Part shown: positions 1-6,620 of the stretch, one piece after another
Numbering within the stretch: position 1 is the first letter of the stretch
Layout of the letters: each line of letters opens with the position of its first letter
Made by a program: the position numbers and the translations under genes
The notes under the pieces: model-generated
What the model was told of the DNA's origin: nothing
Seen by the model: only the letters and a program-made list of their open reading frames with translations
Databases searched by the model: none
Source: Lysobacterales bacterium
GTDB taxonomy: Bacteria; Pseudomonadota; Gammaproteobacteria; Xanthomonadales; Marinicellaceae
Reading direction: 5' to 3'
Length of the DNA stretch: 7,935 nt
NCBI GenBank assembly: GCA_015494035.1
Contig: WGBZ01000359.1
Coordinates: 1 to 7,935 of the forward strand

Positions 1-13
1 GGGCTTCGCTCAT
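1..13 (-). CDS. Possible 5' end of the next gene (only about four codons visible)
   Basis: On the minus strand an ATG lies at 13-11 and is followed by codons reading M-S-E-A before the window ends. It sits about 20 bases beyond a possible -10 element (TAAAAT, 45-40) and is the first plausible start after the ftsX stop. No strong Shine-Dalgarno is visible. In many gammaproteobacteria ftsX is followed by rpoH, the heat-shock sigma factor, so that is a reasonable guess from gene order only. Four residues cannot identify a protein. Confidence 0.3.
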
Positions 14-32
14 GGGGTTTTACCGGATGAAT

Positions 33-68
33 TAACGCTATTTTACTTTAAAGCCGCTGAAAAACCAT
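33..68 (-). promoter_or_regulatory. Possible weak promoter for the gene leaving the left edge
   Basis: Reading the minus strand, TAAAAT at 45-40 resembles a sigma70 -10 box in a locally AT-rich stretch between GC-rich genes. Transcription would start near position 33, about 20 bases before the ATG at 13. The -35 region at 16-17 base spacing (around 68-62) matches TTGACA poorly. This is inferred from position and the -10 alone. Confidence 0.25.
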
Positions 69-92
69 TGGCCTGACCGCCAAAACGGCCAA
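60..92 (-). terminator. Candidate weak rho-independent terminator after ftsX
   Basis: A perfect 6-base inverted repeat, TTGGCC at 92-87 and GGCCAA at 73-68 on the minus strand, encloses a 13-base loop and is followed by TGGTTTTT (67-60). It lies 43 bases past the ftsX stop. The stem is short, the loop long and the T run interrupted, so it may end the ftsEX transcript only partly. A second, even shorter hairpin (CGG-AAA-CCG) followed by six T residues lies just upstream, near 105-91. Confidence 0.35.
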
Positions 93-134
93 AAAACGGT
101 TTCCGGGCGGGGCTGGCCATTCTCAGGCCTTCTC

Positions 135-1091
135 TCAGGCCGCTTCGTGAATTTGACTGTGCAAGGCCAGGCGGGTGGCCAGCCAGGTGATGGCAAGGGC
201 CAGTCCGAAATAGCCCAGGGCCTGGTTGAAATCCGGGCCGGACAGGGCCAGCTCACGGCCATAGCTGCTGGCCAGGCGTTGCACGGCGCCAGCCAGTGAC
301 CAGAGCAGGATGGACAGCCCGATCCAGGCCAGCACGGCCGCCAGCAGGCCATACAGCAGGCCGCCGTACAGGAAGCGTCGCCGGATCTGGGCCGGCGGTG
401 CGCCCATTAGCTGCAACAGCCTGATTTCGTCCCGGTGGCGGCTCACGTGATTGCCCACGGTATTGCCCAAAATCACCATGACGATCACCAGAAACAGCAC
501 GCCACTGGCCACTGCCAGGGCTTTCAGCGCGGTGCTGGCCGCTTGCAGTTGCTGCAACCAACTGGGGTCGTAACTGATGTATTCCACCTTGGGGTTGAGT
601 CGTTGGGCGGCAATGAGCTGTTCCAGCTGTGAGGGGTCTGCGCCTTCGGCCGGCTTCAGCAACAGCTGGGTGGGCAGGTGGTTGTTCTTGATCAATGCCA
701 GCACCTGGTGCAGCTGCGGGTCTTCCTGCAGTTGCTGGCGGATTTCCTCTTGCGTCACGAATACCGCCGAGGCAATGGCCGGGTTTTCCTGCAACTGCTG
801 CATGAGCAAACCGGCCTGTTGGGCATTGACGGCGGGTTTCAGGAAAATGGCCACGCTGCCCTGATCGTGCCAGGCGCTTTTGAGGGATTCCACGTTCATC
901 CATAAGGTCCATAACAGCAGCGGCAGGAAAAAACTGATGGCCAGGGTGAGTACCGTCATGCCGGTGCTTAACGGTGTCTGCCACGGCATCATCAGGCTTT
1001 CGCGCAGGGCGCGACGGTGGCCGCGCAGCCAACGCAGCAACCGCCCGGGCGGTGTTGGGCTGCTGTTGGGCCCGGGGCGATGCGCTGTCAT
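135..1091 (-). CDS. ftsX: Cell division protein FtsX, membrane subunit of the FtsEX complex
   Basis: FtsX is the inner-membrane half of FtsEX, an ABC-type complex that does not clearly transport anything but relays FtsE ATP hydrolysis to periplasmic activators of septal peptidoglycan amidases. The 318-residue product has the family layout: a basic cytoplasmic N-terminus, a first membrane segment at about 44-65, a periplasmic domain at about 70-185, then three more membrane segments near 193-213, 241-265 and 291-310. The cytoplasmic motif after the second helix, RHRDEIRLLQLMGA (218-231), is typical of FtsX. The length is normal for a proteobacterial FtsX. The ATG overlaps the ftsE stop by 4 bases (ATGA), which implies translational coupling and equal dosage of the two subunits. 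A proline-rich stretch (residues 6-15) precedes the first conserved basic region. Identification is from motif and neighbour and is secure. Confidence 0.95.
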   Translation of the reverse strand: MTAHRPGPNSSPTPPGRLLRWLRGHRRALRESLMMPWQTPLSTGMTVLTLAISFFLPLLLWTLWMNVESLKSAWHDQGSVAIFLKPAVNAQQAGLLMQQLQENPAIASAVFVTQEEIRQQLQEDPQLHQVLALIKNNHLPTQLLLKPAEGADPSQLEQLIAAQRLNPKVEYISYDPSWLQQLQAASTALKALAVASGVLFLVIVMVILGNTVGNHVSRHRDEIRLLQLMGAPPAQIRRRFLYGGLLYGLLAAVLAWIGLSILLWSLAGAVQRLASSYGRELALSGPDFNQALGYFGLALAITWLATRLALHSQIHEAA

Positions 1092-1798
1092 GCGAGGGAA
1101 TCCGGGCGGAAATCGTCGATCAATTCGCCATCCTGAAGCACCAGCACGCGTTTTTTCAGGCGTTTGATCAGGAACAGGTCATGGCTGGCAATCACAATGG
1201 TGCTGCCGTGCTTGTTGAGCTCCAGAAACAGCTCCATCAACTCCAGCGATAAATCCGGGTCCAGGTTGCCGGTGGGCTCATCGGCCAGAATCAATGGCGG
1301 CCGGGCCACCATGGCGCGGGCAATGCCGACGCGCTGTTGCTGGCCGCTGGACAATTCCTGCGGGTAGAAGTCCTCCTTGCCCTGCAGCCCCACCTGGGTT
1401 AAGGCGGCGCGGGCGCGGCGCAGGCTGAAGGTGTCATCAAAGCCACGAATCTGCAGCGGCAGGGCAATGTTGGCCAGCACGTTGCGGTCATTGAGCAGGC
1501 GGTGATCCTGGAAGATCATACCGATACCCTGACGATAGCGTGGCCGCTGACGCGGGTTCAGTGCGCGCAGGTCGTGGCCGTTGACCCGGGCCTGGCCGTA
1601 AGACAGGTTTTCCATGCCCATGATGAGCTTGAGAATGGTGGTTTTCCCGGCGCCGGAATGGCCGGTGAGAAACAGCATTTCGCCGGCGTTGACCGTAAAG
1701 CTCACGTCATGCAGGGCGCGGTTGTGCGCGCCATAGCGTTTGCTGACGCGGGAAAAGTCAATCATGGCCGGGCTTGGGCGGGGGATTTCCGTGGTCAT
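1088..1798 (-). CDS. ftsE: Cell division ATP-binding protein FtsE
   Basis: FtsE is the cytoplasmic ABC ATPase that pairs with FtsX at the division septum. All nucleotide-binding motifs are visible (numbering from the ATG at 1798, 236 residues): Walker A GHSGAGKT at 46-53, Q-loop glutamine at 97 in MIFQDHRLL, signature LSSGQQQR at 149-156, Walker B LILADEP at 169-175, and H-loop histidine at 206 in IASHD. The signature is LSSGQ rather than the usual LSGGE/LSGGQ. The start is uncertain: the frame is open to a TTG at 1810, the ATG at 1798 was chosen, and an ATG at 1765 (starting M-I-D-F) matches the usual start of FtsE best. None has a clear Shine-Dalgarno. The gene begins just 24 bases after the gspF stop with no visible promoter, so it is probably read from the T2SS transcript. 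It overlaps ftsX by 4 bases. Confidence 0.95.
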   Translation of the reverse strand: MTTEIPRPSPAMIDFSRVSKRYGAHNRALHDVSFTVNAGEMLFLTGHSGAGKTTILKLIMGMENLSYGQARVNGHDLRALNPRQRPRYRQGIGMIFQDHRLLNDRNVLANIALPLQIRGFDDTFSLRRARAALTQVGLQGKEDFYPQELSSGQQQRVGIARAMVARPPLILADEPTGNLDPDLSLELMELFLELNKHGSTIVIASHDLFLIKRLKKRVLVLQDGELIDDFRPDSLA

Positions 1799-1822
1799 GG
1801 CATCGGTCAAGGCATCACTCGC

Positions 1823-3034
1823 TCAGGTCAGCAAGGTATTGATCTGGAAAATCGGCAGCAGCATGGCCAGCACGATGAGCAAAATCAGCACGCCCACAAT
1901 CAGAATAGCCACCGGTTGCATGACGCTGACCAGGGTGTTGAGCCGGTGGCTGACGTCGCGTTCCTGGGCCGAGGCGGCGCGTTCCAGCATATCACTGAGG
2001 GTGCCGCTTTGTTCGCCGGAATGGATCAGTCGCACCGTCAGGGGCGGAAACTGGCCGCTTTCGCGCACGGCCCGGTTCAGGCTGCTGCCTTCGCGCACGC
2101 GCGCGGCGGCCTGATCCACGGCCTGGCGAATGGCGAGGTTATTCACCACCTGCGCTGACAGCGACAGGGCCGGCACGATGGGCACCGAGCTTTTGGTCAA
2201 AATGCCCAGGGTGCGGGTGAATCGCGCGGCCTGGGCGGTGCGGATCAGCGGGCCGACGAGGGGAATGCGCAGCAGCAAGGCGTGCCATTTGAGCCGCATG
2301 TCGTTGTTCTGCAGCGCCACGCTGAAGGCCAGCAAGGCCACGGCAATGAGTGAAAACAGCAGCCAGCCGTAGCGGGACAACCAGTCGGTGAGCGCCAGCA
2401 GGGCGCGGGTGATGGCCGGCAACTGGGCATGGCTGCGTTCAAAAATCTGTATCACCTTGGGCACGATGTAGACCATCAGCCCCGAGACCACGGCAATGGC
2501 GGTGATGACCAGAATCAGCGGGTACATGAGCGCCATCAGGGACTGTTTGCCGCGGTCTTCGCGTTCTTCCAGGTAGGCCGCCAGCCGATCCAGCACTTCC
2601 GGCAGGTGGCCGGATTCCTCGCCGGCCTCGATGGTGGTTACGGTGAGTTCGTCAAAAGCGCGGGGAAACTGGCGCATGGCCCGGGCCAGGCTGTGGCCTT
2701 CCAGCAGGCGCGAACGCAGTTCCATGAGGATTTTGCGGGTGTTCTTCTGTTCGCTTTGTTCAATGGTGGTGCTGATGGCCTGTTCCAGCGGCAGGCCGGC
2801 GGCCACCAGCGTGGACAGCTGCCGGATCAACAATGGCAGTTCGCCGCGTTTGAGGCCGGTTTTGCGGGTTTTGTGGCCGCTGTCGGTCATGTCACCGGTC
2901 AGGCGCCGGATTTCCACGGGCAGCAGCTGTTGTTCGCGCAGCAATTGCCTGACCTGTCGGTCGGTGTCGGCCTGCACCGTGCCACGGTGCGGCTGGCCGC
3001 TTTTGTCCAGTGCCACGTACTCAAAGGCTTGCAT
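1823..3034 (-). CDS. gspF: Type II secretion system inner-membrane platform protein GspF
   Basis: GspF is the polytopic inner-membrane protein of the T2SS assembly platform; it contacts GspE and GspL and is thought to turn ATPase motion into pseudopilus growth. The 403-residue product has the expected two T2SF repeats, about 66-190 and 270-392, with membrane segments near 167-192, 222-242 and 373-396. The first repeat has LSTLVAAGLPLEQAIS (73-88); the matching second-repeat motif is LGILTKSSVPIVPALS (276-291), with serine where a glycine is usual. EAGEESGHLPEVL and HSGEQSGTLSDML are the paired conserved motifs of the two halves. N-terminal FEYVALDKSGQ is also typical. The ATG has a good Shine-Dalgarno, GGAGG, 8 bases upstream, in a 62-base gap after gspE. 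Length and order (after gspE) favour GspF over PilC, and GspC and GspD upstream settle it. Confidence 0.96.
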   Translation of the reverse strand: MQAFEYVALDKSGQPHRGTVQADTDRQVRQLLREQQLLPVEIRRLTGDMTDSGHKTRKTGLKRGELPLLIRQLSTLVAAGLPLEQAISTTIEQSEQKNTRKILMELRSRLLEGHSLARAMRQFPRAFDELTVTTIEAGEESGHLPEVLDRLAAYLEEREDRGKQSLMALMYPLILVITAIAVVSGLMVYIVPKVIQIFERSHAQLPAITRALLALTDWLSRYGWLLFSLIAVALLAFSVALQNNDMRLKWHALLLRIPLVGPLIRTAQAARFTRTLGILTKSSVPIVPALSLSAQVVNNLAIRQAVDQAAARVREGSSLNRAVRESGQFPPLTVRLIHSGEQSGTLSDMLERAASAQERDVSHRLNTLVSVMQPVAILIVGVLILLIVLAMLLPIFQINTLLT

Positions 3035-3042
3035 GGGCCGTG

Positions 3043-3047
3043 CCTCC
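3043..3047 (-). promoter_or_regulatory. Ribosome binding site of gspF
   Basis: GGAGG on the minus strand, 8 bases before the gspF ATG. It fixes the start and shows that gspF is initiated independently, although the other T2SS junctions mostly rely on overlapping stop and start codons. Confidence 0.7.
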
Positions 3048-3096
3048 GGGGTGCGTTGCGGGTCGTACTGGGGTGTTCAGGCCGGTCATGGGCGCT

Positions 3097-4596
3097 TCAG
3101 TCGCCTTGTTGCCGGGTCACGCGCAGGACTTCATCCACGCTGGTGAGACCGGCGCGGATTTTGGCGATGCCATCGTCCAGAATCGACGGGGTGGCTTGCC
3201 GCGCCAGTTGTTCCAGTGCCTGTTCGCTGGCGTTGGCGTGAATGGCCTTTTGCATGGCTGGCGTGATTTCCACCAGCTCGTAAATACCAGTCCGGCCCTG
3301 GTAGGCTTCATGAATGGGCAGCGCCGGGTCGGCCTTGTAGAGCGTGATGTCCTCATCGCCCAGGCCCAGCAGGGCGCGTTCTTCGGCATCTGGCGTGTAG
3401 GCAATGCGGGTTTTGGGGTTGAGCACCCGCACCAGCCGTTGGGCCAGCACGGCCTTGAGGCTGGAGGCCAGCAGGAATGGCGCAATGCCCATGTCCACCA
3501 GCCGCGTGATGGCGCCAATGGCGGTGTTGGTGTGCAGGGTGGACAGCACCAGGTGGCCGGTGAGGCTGGCCTGAGTGGCAATTTCGGCGGTTTCCAGGTC
3601 GCGGATTTCGCCCACCATGATGACGTCCGGGTCCTGGCGCAAGACCGCGCGCAGGCCCTTGGCAAAGCTCATGCCCACCTTGTCGTTGACCTGGGTCTGG
3701 CTGATGCCCGGCAGGTTGTATTCGATGGGGTCTTCGATGGTCATGATGTTGCGGCTGCGGTCGTTGATGTTGGCCAGGGCCGCATACAGGGTGGTGGTTT
3801 TGCCCGAGCCGGTGGGGCCGGTGACCAGCACGATGCCGTGGGGCTGGTGAATCAGCTTCTGCACCCGTTCCAGCGTCTGGCTGTCCATGCCCAGGGTGGC
3901 CAGGTCCAGGGCGCCGGTTTGCTTGTCCAGCAGGCGCATGACGATGCGTTCGCCAAAGGCACCGGGGATGGTGGACACCCGCACGTCCACTGGTCGCCCG
4001 GCAATGCGCAGGGAAATGCGGCCGTCCTGCGGCAGGCGTTTTTCGGCAATGTCCAGTTTAGACATGATCTTGACCCTTGAGGCGATCAAGGGCGCAATGG
4101 CCCGGGCCGGGCTGATGATTTCCTGCAAAACACCATCAATGCGGTAGCGCACTGAAATCCGGTCTTCAAATGGTTCGATGTGGATGTCGGAGGCCTTGAG
4201 CTTGACCGCTTCGGTGAGTAGCGCATTGAGCAGCCGGATAATCGGTGCGTCGTCGTGGCTTTCCAGCAGGTCATCCGGCTCGGCCAGGTCTTCGGCGATT
4301 TCATCCAGGCTGGATTCGTCCTGCAAATCGGCCACCACGTCGCCGGCGGCGTGTTGCTGGTTGTGGTAAAGCGTCTGGATCAGCTGCCGGTATTCTTCAG
4401 GCGGGTAATAATTGACCGCGGCGGTGTGCCGGGCAAATCGGTGCAGTTCGCTCAGGGTGCCCAGCGGGGCGTCTTCGGACAGGGCCAGCACCGCGCCGTT
4501 TTCGGTCCAGCTTTCCACCGTGCCGCCGCGCTTGCGGGCAAAGGCAAAGGGCGGCAATGGGTTTTCCGGCCTGTTTGGTGGTGGGGTATCGCTCAT
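3097..4596 (-). CDS. gspE: Type II secretion system assembly ATPase GspE (cysteine-free variant)
   Basis: GspE is the cytoplasmic hexameric ATPase that powers pseudopilus assembly, held at the membrane by GspL. The 499-residue length is normal. Visible motifs: an N-terminal domain at about 1-110 with an acidic stretch (88-117); the N2E start with SDIHIEPF (136-143) and RIDGVLQE (152-159); RLPQDGRI (187-194); Walker A GPTGSGKTT at 260-268; Asp box IMTIEDPIEY at 284-293; Walker B DVIMVGEIRD at 324-333; His box TGHLVLSTLHTN at 346-357; and QGRTGIYELVEI at 433-444. The protein contains no cysteine. The family normally has two CxxC pairs between the RLV-RVL region and GRTGIYE that bind zinc; here those places read NPKT (393-396) and PALP (424-427). 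The surrounding sequence and all ATPase motifs are intact, so the gene is probably functional. Its ATG overlaps the gspD stop by 4 bases. Confidence 0.97.
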   Translation of the reverse strand: MSDTPPPNRPENPLPPFAFARKRGGTVESWTENGAVLALSEDAPLGTLSELHRFARHTAAVNYYPPEEYRQLIQTLYHNQQHAAGDVVADLQDESSLDEIAEDLAEPDDLLESHDDAPIIRLLNALLTEAVKLKASDIHIEPFEDRISVRYRIDGVLQEIISPARAIAPLIASRVKIMSKLDIAEKRLPQDGRISLRIAGRPVDVRVSTIPGAFGERIVMRLLDKQTGALDLATLGMDSQTLERVQKLIHQPHGIVLVTGPTGSGKTTTLYAALANINDRSRNIMTIEDPIEYNLPGISQTQVNDKVGMSFAKGLRAVLRQDPDVIMVGEIRDLETAEIATQASLTGHLVLSTLHTNTAIGAITRLVDMGIAPFLLASSLKAVLAQRLVRVLNPKTRIAYTPDAEERALLGLGDEDITLYKADPALPIHEAYQGRTGIYELVEITPAMQKAIHANASEQALEQLARQATPSILDDGIAKIRAGLTSVDEVLRVTRQQGD

Positions 4597-6512
4597 GGAC
4601 GTTTGGGCGAGTCCGGGTTGTGCCTGGGTTGTGTTTCCGGGTCTGTTCCGGCAGGTGAAACAGGCCGGGCTTTCAGGGCCGGCTGAACGCGCTTGTCCTT
4701 GTCGCGCGCGTTGGCTTTCAGCTGCAGTTGCCGGATGTTGTCGTAAGCCTTGCCGGTGAGGGCTTCCTGGGTGGCGTTGTCGCGCAGGATAACCGGCCGC
4801 AGAAACACCATCAGGTTGCGTTTGACCTTGGTTTTCTTTTTGTGCCGGAAGAGGTTGCGAACCACCGGAATATCACCCAGCACCGGCACCTTGCTGACGG
4901 TTTCCTGCACGCTTTCGTCAATCAGGCCGCCGAGCACCAGAATTTCGTTGTTGGGCACCATCACCGAGGTGTTCAGCGTGCGTTTGTTGGTGATCAGGTC
5001 CACCGCATTCTGCGAAGTCTGGGCGATGCTGGAGACTTCCTGGGCAATGTCCATGACAATCTGGTCGCCATCATTGATGTGCGGCGTGACCGTCAGGGTG
5101 ATGCCCACGTCTTCGCGCTGAATGGTCTGGAACGGGCTGGCCGCGCCATTGTTGTTGCCGGTATTGGTGTACTGGCCGGTGACGAAGGGCACTTCCTGGC
5201 CCACGGTCAGCTTCGCTTCCTTATGGTTGAGGGTGACCACCGACGGGGTGGACAGAATGTTGTTGTTGGTGTTGGACGCCAGCGCCGAAAGCAGCACGCC
5301 CAGTTGCACGTTGCCATTGCTGTCGGTGTCGATAAAGCCCAGGTTAATGCCCTGGTTGAGGGTGGACAGGGCTTCCACGCTGGTCAGGCCCAGGATGTTG
5401 CCGCGCGTGCCGAAATTGGTGCCACCGCCCACGCCCGAGCTGAGGCTTTGCCACTGTACGCCCAGTTCCTTGACAAAATCCAGCGACACCTCGGCAATAA
5501 TGGCTTCCACCCGTACCTGTGGCCGGCGAATATCCAGCCGGCGGACGGTGTTGGTGATTTCTCGCAGTACCGGCGGTGGTGCATTGATGACCAGCGAATT
5601 GGTTTCCTTGTGCGCCTGAATGCTGACCTTTGACGTGTTTTCGCTGCCTTCCCCGCTGTTGGCCAGTTTTTCCAGAATGGGTACCAGGGTTTCGGCATCG
5701 GCGTAGCGCAGGTACAGCACCTGCGATTGCGAATCCCGCGCCAGGGGCTGATCCAGTTGCGCCACCAGCGCGCGCACCTTGGCCTTCTGGGCCGCGTCGG
5801 CATTGACGAGAATGGCATTGCTGCGTTCGTCCGCCACCACCTTCACTTGTGCTCCGGCTGTGCCGGTGTCGGTGAGGTTGGCGATGGTTTGCGCCAGCTC
5901 GGTGGCATTGGCGTAACGCACCGGAATCATTTCCAGCGAGGCATCGGATTTCTTGTCGATGGCCCGCACGATGGCGCTGAGGCGGTCCACTTCGTTCTTG
6001 CGTTCGGAAATCACCAGCGTGTTGCTGCCCTTGTGGGTGATGATTTTGGCCTTGTTGTTCAGTCCTTTCAAAATGGCCGCCACCTGGCTGGCCGGCACGT
6101 GTTGGGCCTTGATGATGCGGGTGATGAACTGCTCGCCGTGGCCTTTGCTGTCGAGCACCGGCACGGCATCCACATCCGGCACAATCTTGATGGCCCGGCC
6201 GGTGTCGATGGCGCTTAAACCGTTGACACTGAGCACGGCCAGGAAGGTGTCGTAGATTTCACTGGCCGGCACCGGGTGGCCGGAAATGACCGTGACCTTG
6301 CCGCTGACGGACGGATCGACGATGAAGTTCTTGCCGGTGATGTCCGCCACGGTTTCAATCAGCAGGCGAATGTCCGCGTCTTGCAGGTTGAGCGTGTGGG
6401 TTTCATCCGCCGCTTGGGCAGTGTGGGCAGTGGTCAACAACAGGGTGAAAAACAGGCCAAGCAGGCAGAAGGCGGTTCGCAAACTGGGACGGCGCGTTTG
6501 GCTTGGTGTCAT
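4593..6512 (-). CDS. gspD: Type II secretion system secretin GspD
   Basis: GspD forms the multimeric outer-membrane channel of the T2SS. Numbered from the ATG at 6512 (639 residues), it has a signal peptide with a basic start, a hydrophobic core at 14-28 and a likely cleavage after AQA (32-34). It continues with N0 at about 36-115 (LNLQDADIRLLIETVA), N1 at 125-190, N2 at 193-258, N3 at 263-330, and the secretin domain at 334-578. That domain includes VEAIIAEVS, ILSTPSVVTLNHKEA, GQEVPFVTG (438-446), EDVGITLTVTPHI and KVPVLGDIPVVRNLF (541-555). A 61-residue charged, proline-containing tail follows; I do not recognise the S-domain used by pilotins in it. The reading frame is open to 6581, but the start at 6512 is preferred because AGGA lies 7 bases upstream, the signal peptide then has normal length, and the longer version would run through a promoter at 6554-6581. 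Confidence 0.96.
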   Translation of the reverse strand: MTPSQTRRPSLRTAFCLLGLFFTLLLTTAHTAQAADETHTLNLQDADIRLLIETVADITGKNFIVDPSVSGKVTVISGHPVPASEIYDTFLAVLSVNGLSAIDTGRAIKIVPDVDAVPVLDSKGHGEQFITRIIKAQHVPASQVAAILKGLNNKAKIITHKGSNTLVISERKNEVDRLSAIVRAIDKKSDASLEMIPVRYANATELAQTIANLTDTGTAGAQVKVVADERSNAILVNADAAQKAKVRALVAQLDQPLARDSQSQVLYLRYADAETLVPILEKLANSGEGSENTSKVSIQAHKETNSLVINAPPPVLREITNTVRRLDIRRPQVRVEAIIAEVSLDFVKELGVQWQSLSSGVGGGTNFGTRGNILGLTSVEALSTLNQGINLGFIDTDSNGNVQLGVLLSALASNTNNNILSTPSVVTLNHKEAKLTVGQEVPFVTGQYTNTGNNNGAASPFQTIQREDVGITLTVTPHINDGDQIVMDIAQEVSSIAQTSQNAVDLITNKRTLNTSVMVPNNEILVLGGLIDESVQETVSKVPVLGDIPVVRNLFRHKKKTKVKRNLMVFLRPVILRDNATQEALTGKAYDNIRQLQLKANARDKDKRVQPALKARPVSPAGTDPETQPRHNPDSPKRP

Positions 6513-6518
6513 GCGGGT

Positions 6519-6522
6519 TTCC
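6519..6522 (-). promoter_or_regulatory. Ribosome binding site that decides the gspD start
   Basis: AGGA (within GCAGGAAACC) lies on the minus strand, 6 to 7 bases before the ATG at 6512-6510. The upstream in-frame ATG codons at 6581, 6563 and 6527 have no comparable site at proper spacing. Confidence 0.6.
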
Positions 6523-6546
6523 TGCATCAGAGTAGGGTGAGCGAAT

Positions 6547-6581
6547 TGTCCGCATTGTAGCATTGCCGGCGGCGGCTTCAA
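6547..6581 (-). promoter_or_regulatory. Sigma70-type promoter upstream of gspD
   Basis: On the minus strand TTGAAG (6581-6576) and TACAAT (6559-6554) are separated by 16 bases. The -10 matches the consensus at five of six positions and is preceded by TG plus one base, an extended -10. Transcription would start near 6547, leaving a leader of about 35 bases before the gspD ATG at 6512. This suggests that gspD-E-F and ftsE-ftsX can be transcribed apart from gspC. Confidence 0.55.
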
Positions 6582-6620
6582 GTCATGCCAGTGAATGGAT
6601 TGTGTTGAGTGGCGCCGGCC

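Noticed and set aside
121..141. A short direct repeat, TCTCAGGCC at 121-129 and 133-141
   Set aside because: There are only two 9-base copies, one overlapping the ftsX stop, with no further copies or palindromic structure. It is most likely chance.
2429..3241. A 270-codon open frame on the plus strand, antisense to gspF and the end of gspE
   Set aside because: It crosses the boundary of two well-identified genes and has Phe/Gln/Gly-rich, low-information sequence with no domain.
3010..4080. A 356-codon open frame on the plus strand, antisense to gspE
   Set aside because: It lies entirely opposite gspE and the gspE-gspF gap, is dominated by His, Gly, Gln, Val and Ala as expected for the antisense of a GC-rich gene, and shows no recognisable domain. 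The minus-strand GspE motifs are unambiguous.
4728..5633. A 301-codon open frame on the plus strand, antisense to gspD
   Set aside because: It has the same antisense composition and no motif; the secretin domain is clear on the other strand.
3097..6512. Reading gspD-gspE-gspF as a type IV pilus set (pilQ, pilB, pilC)
   Set aside because: The secretin has GspD-type N0-N3 domains and no AMIN domain, the ATPase has GspE length and order, and a PDZ-containing GspC lies directly upstream.
6513..6581. An N-terminal extension of GspD from the ATG at 6581
   Set aside because: It would place an extra 23 residues before the signal peptide, has no ribosome binding site and overlaps the promoter. The ATG at 6512 has a Shine-Dalgarno.
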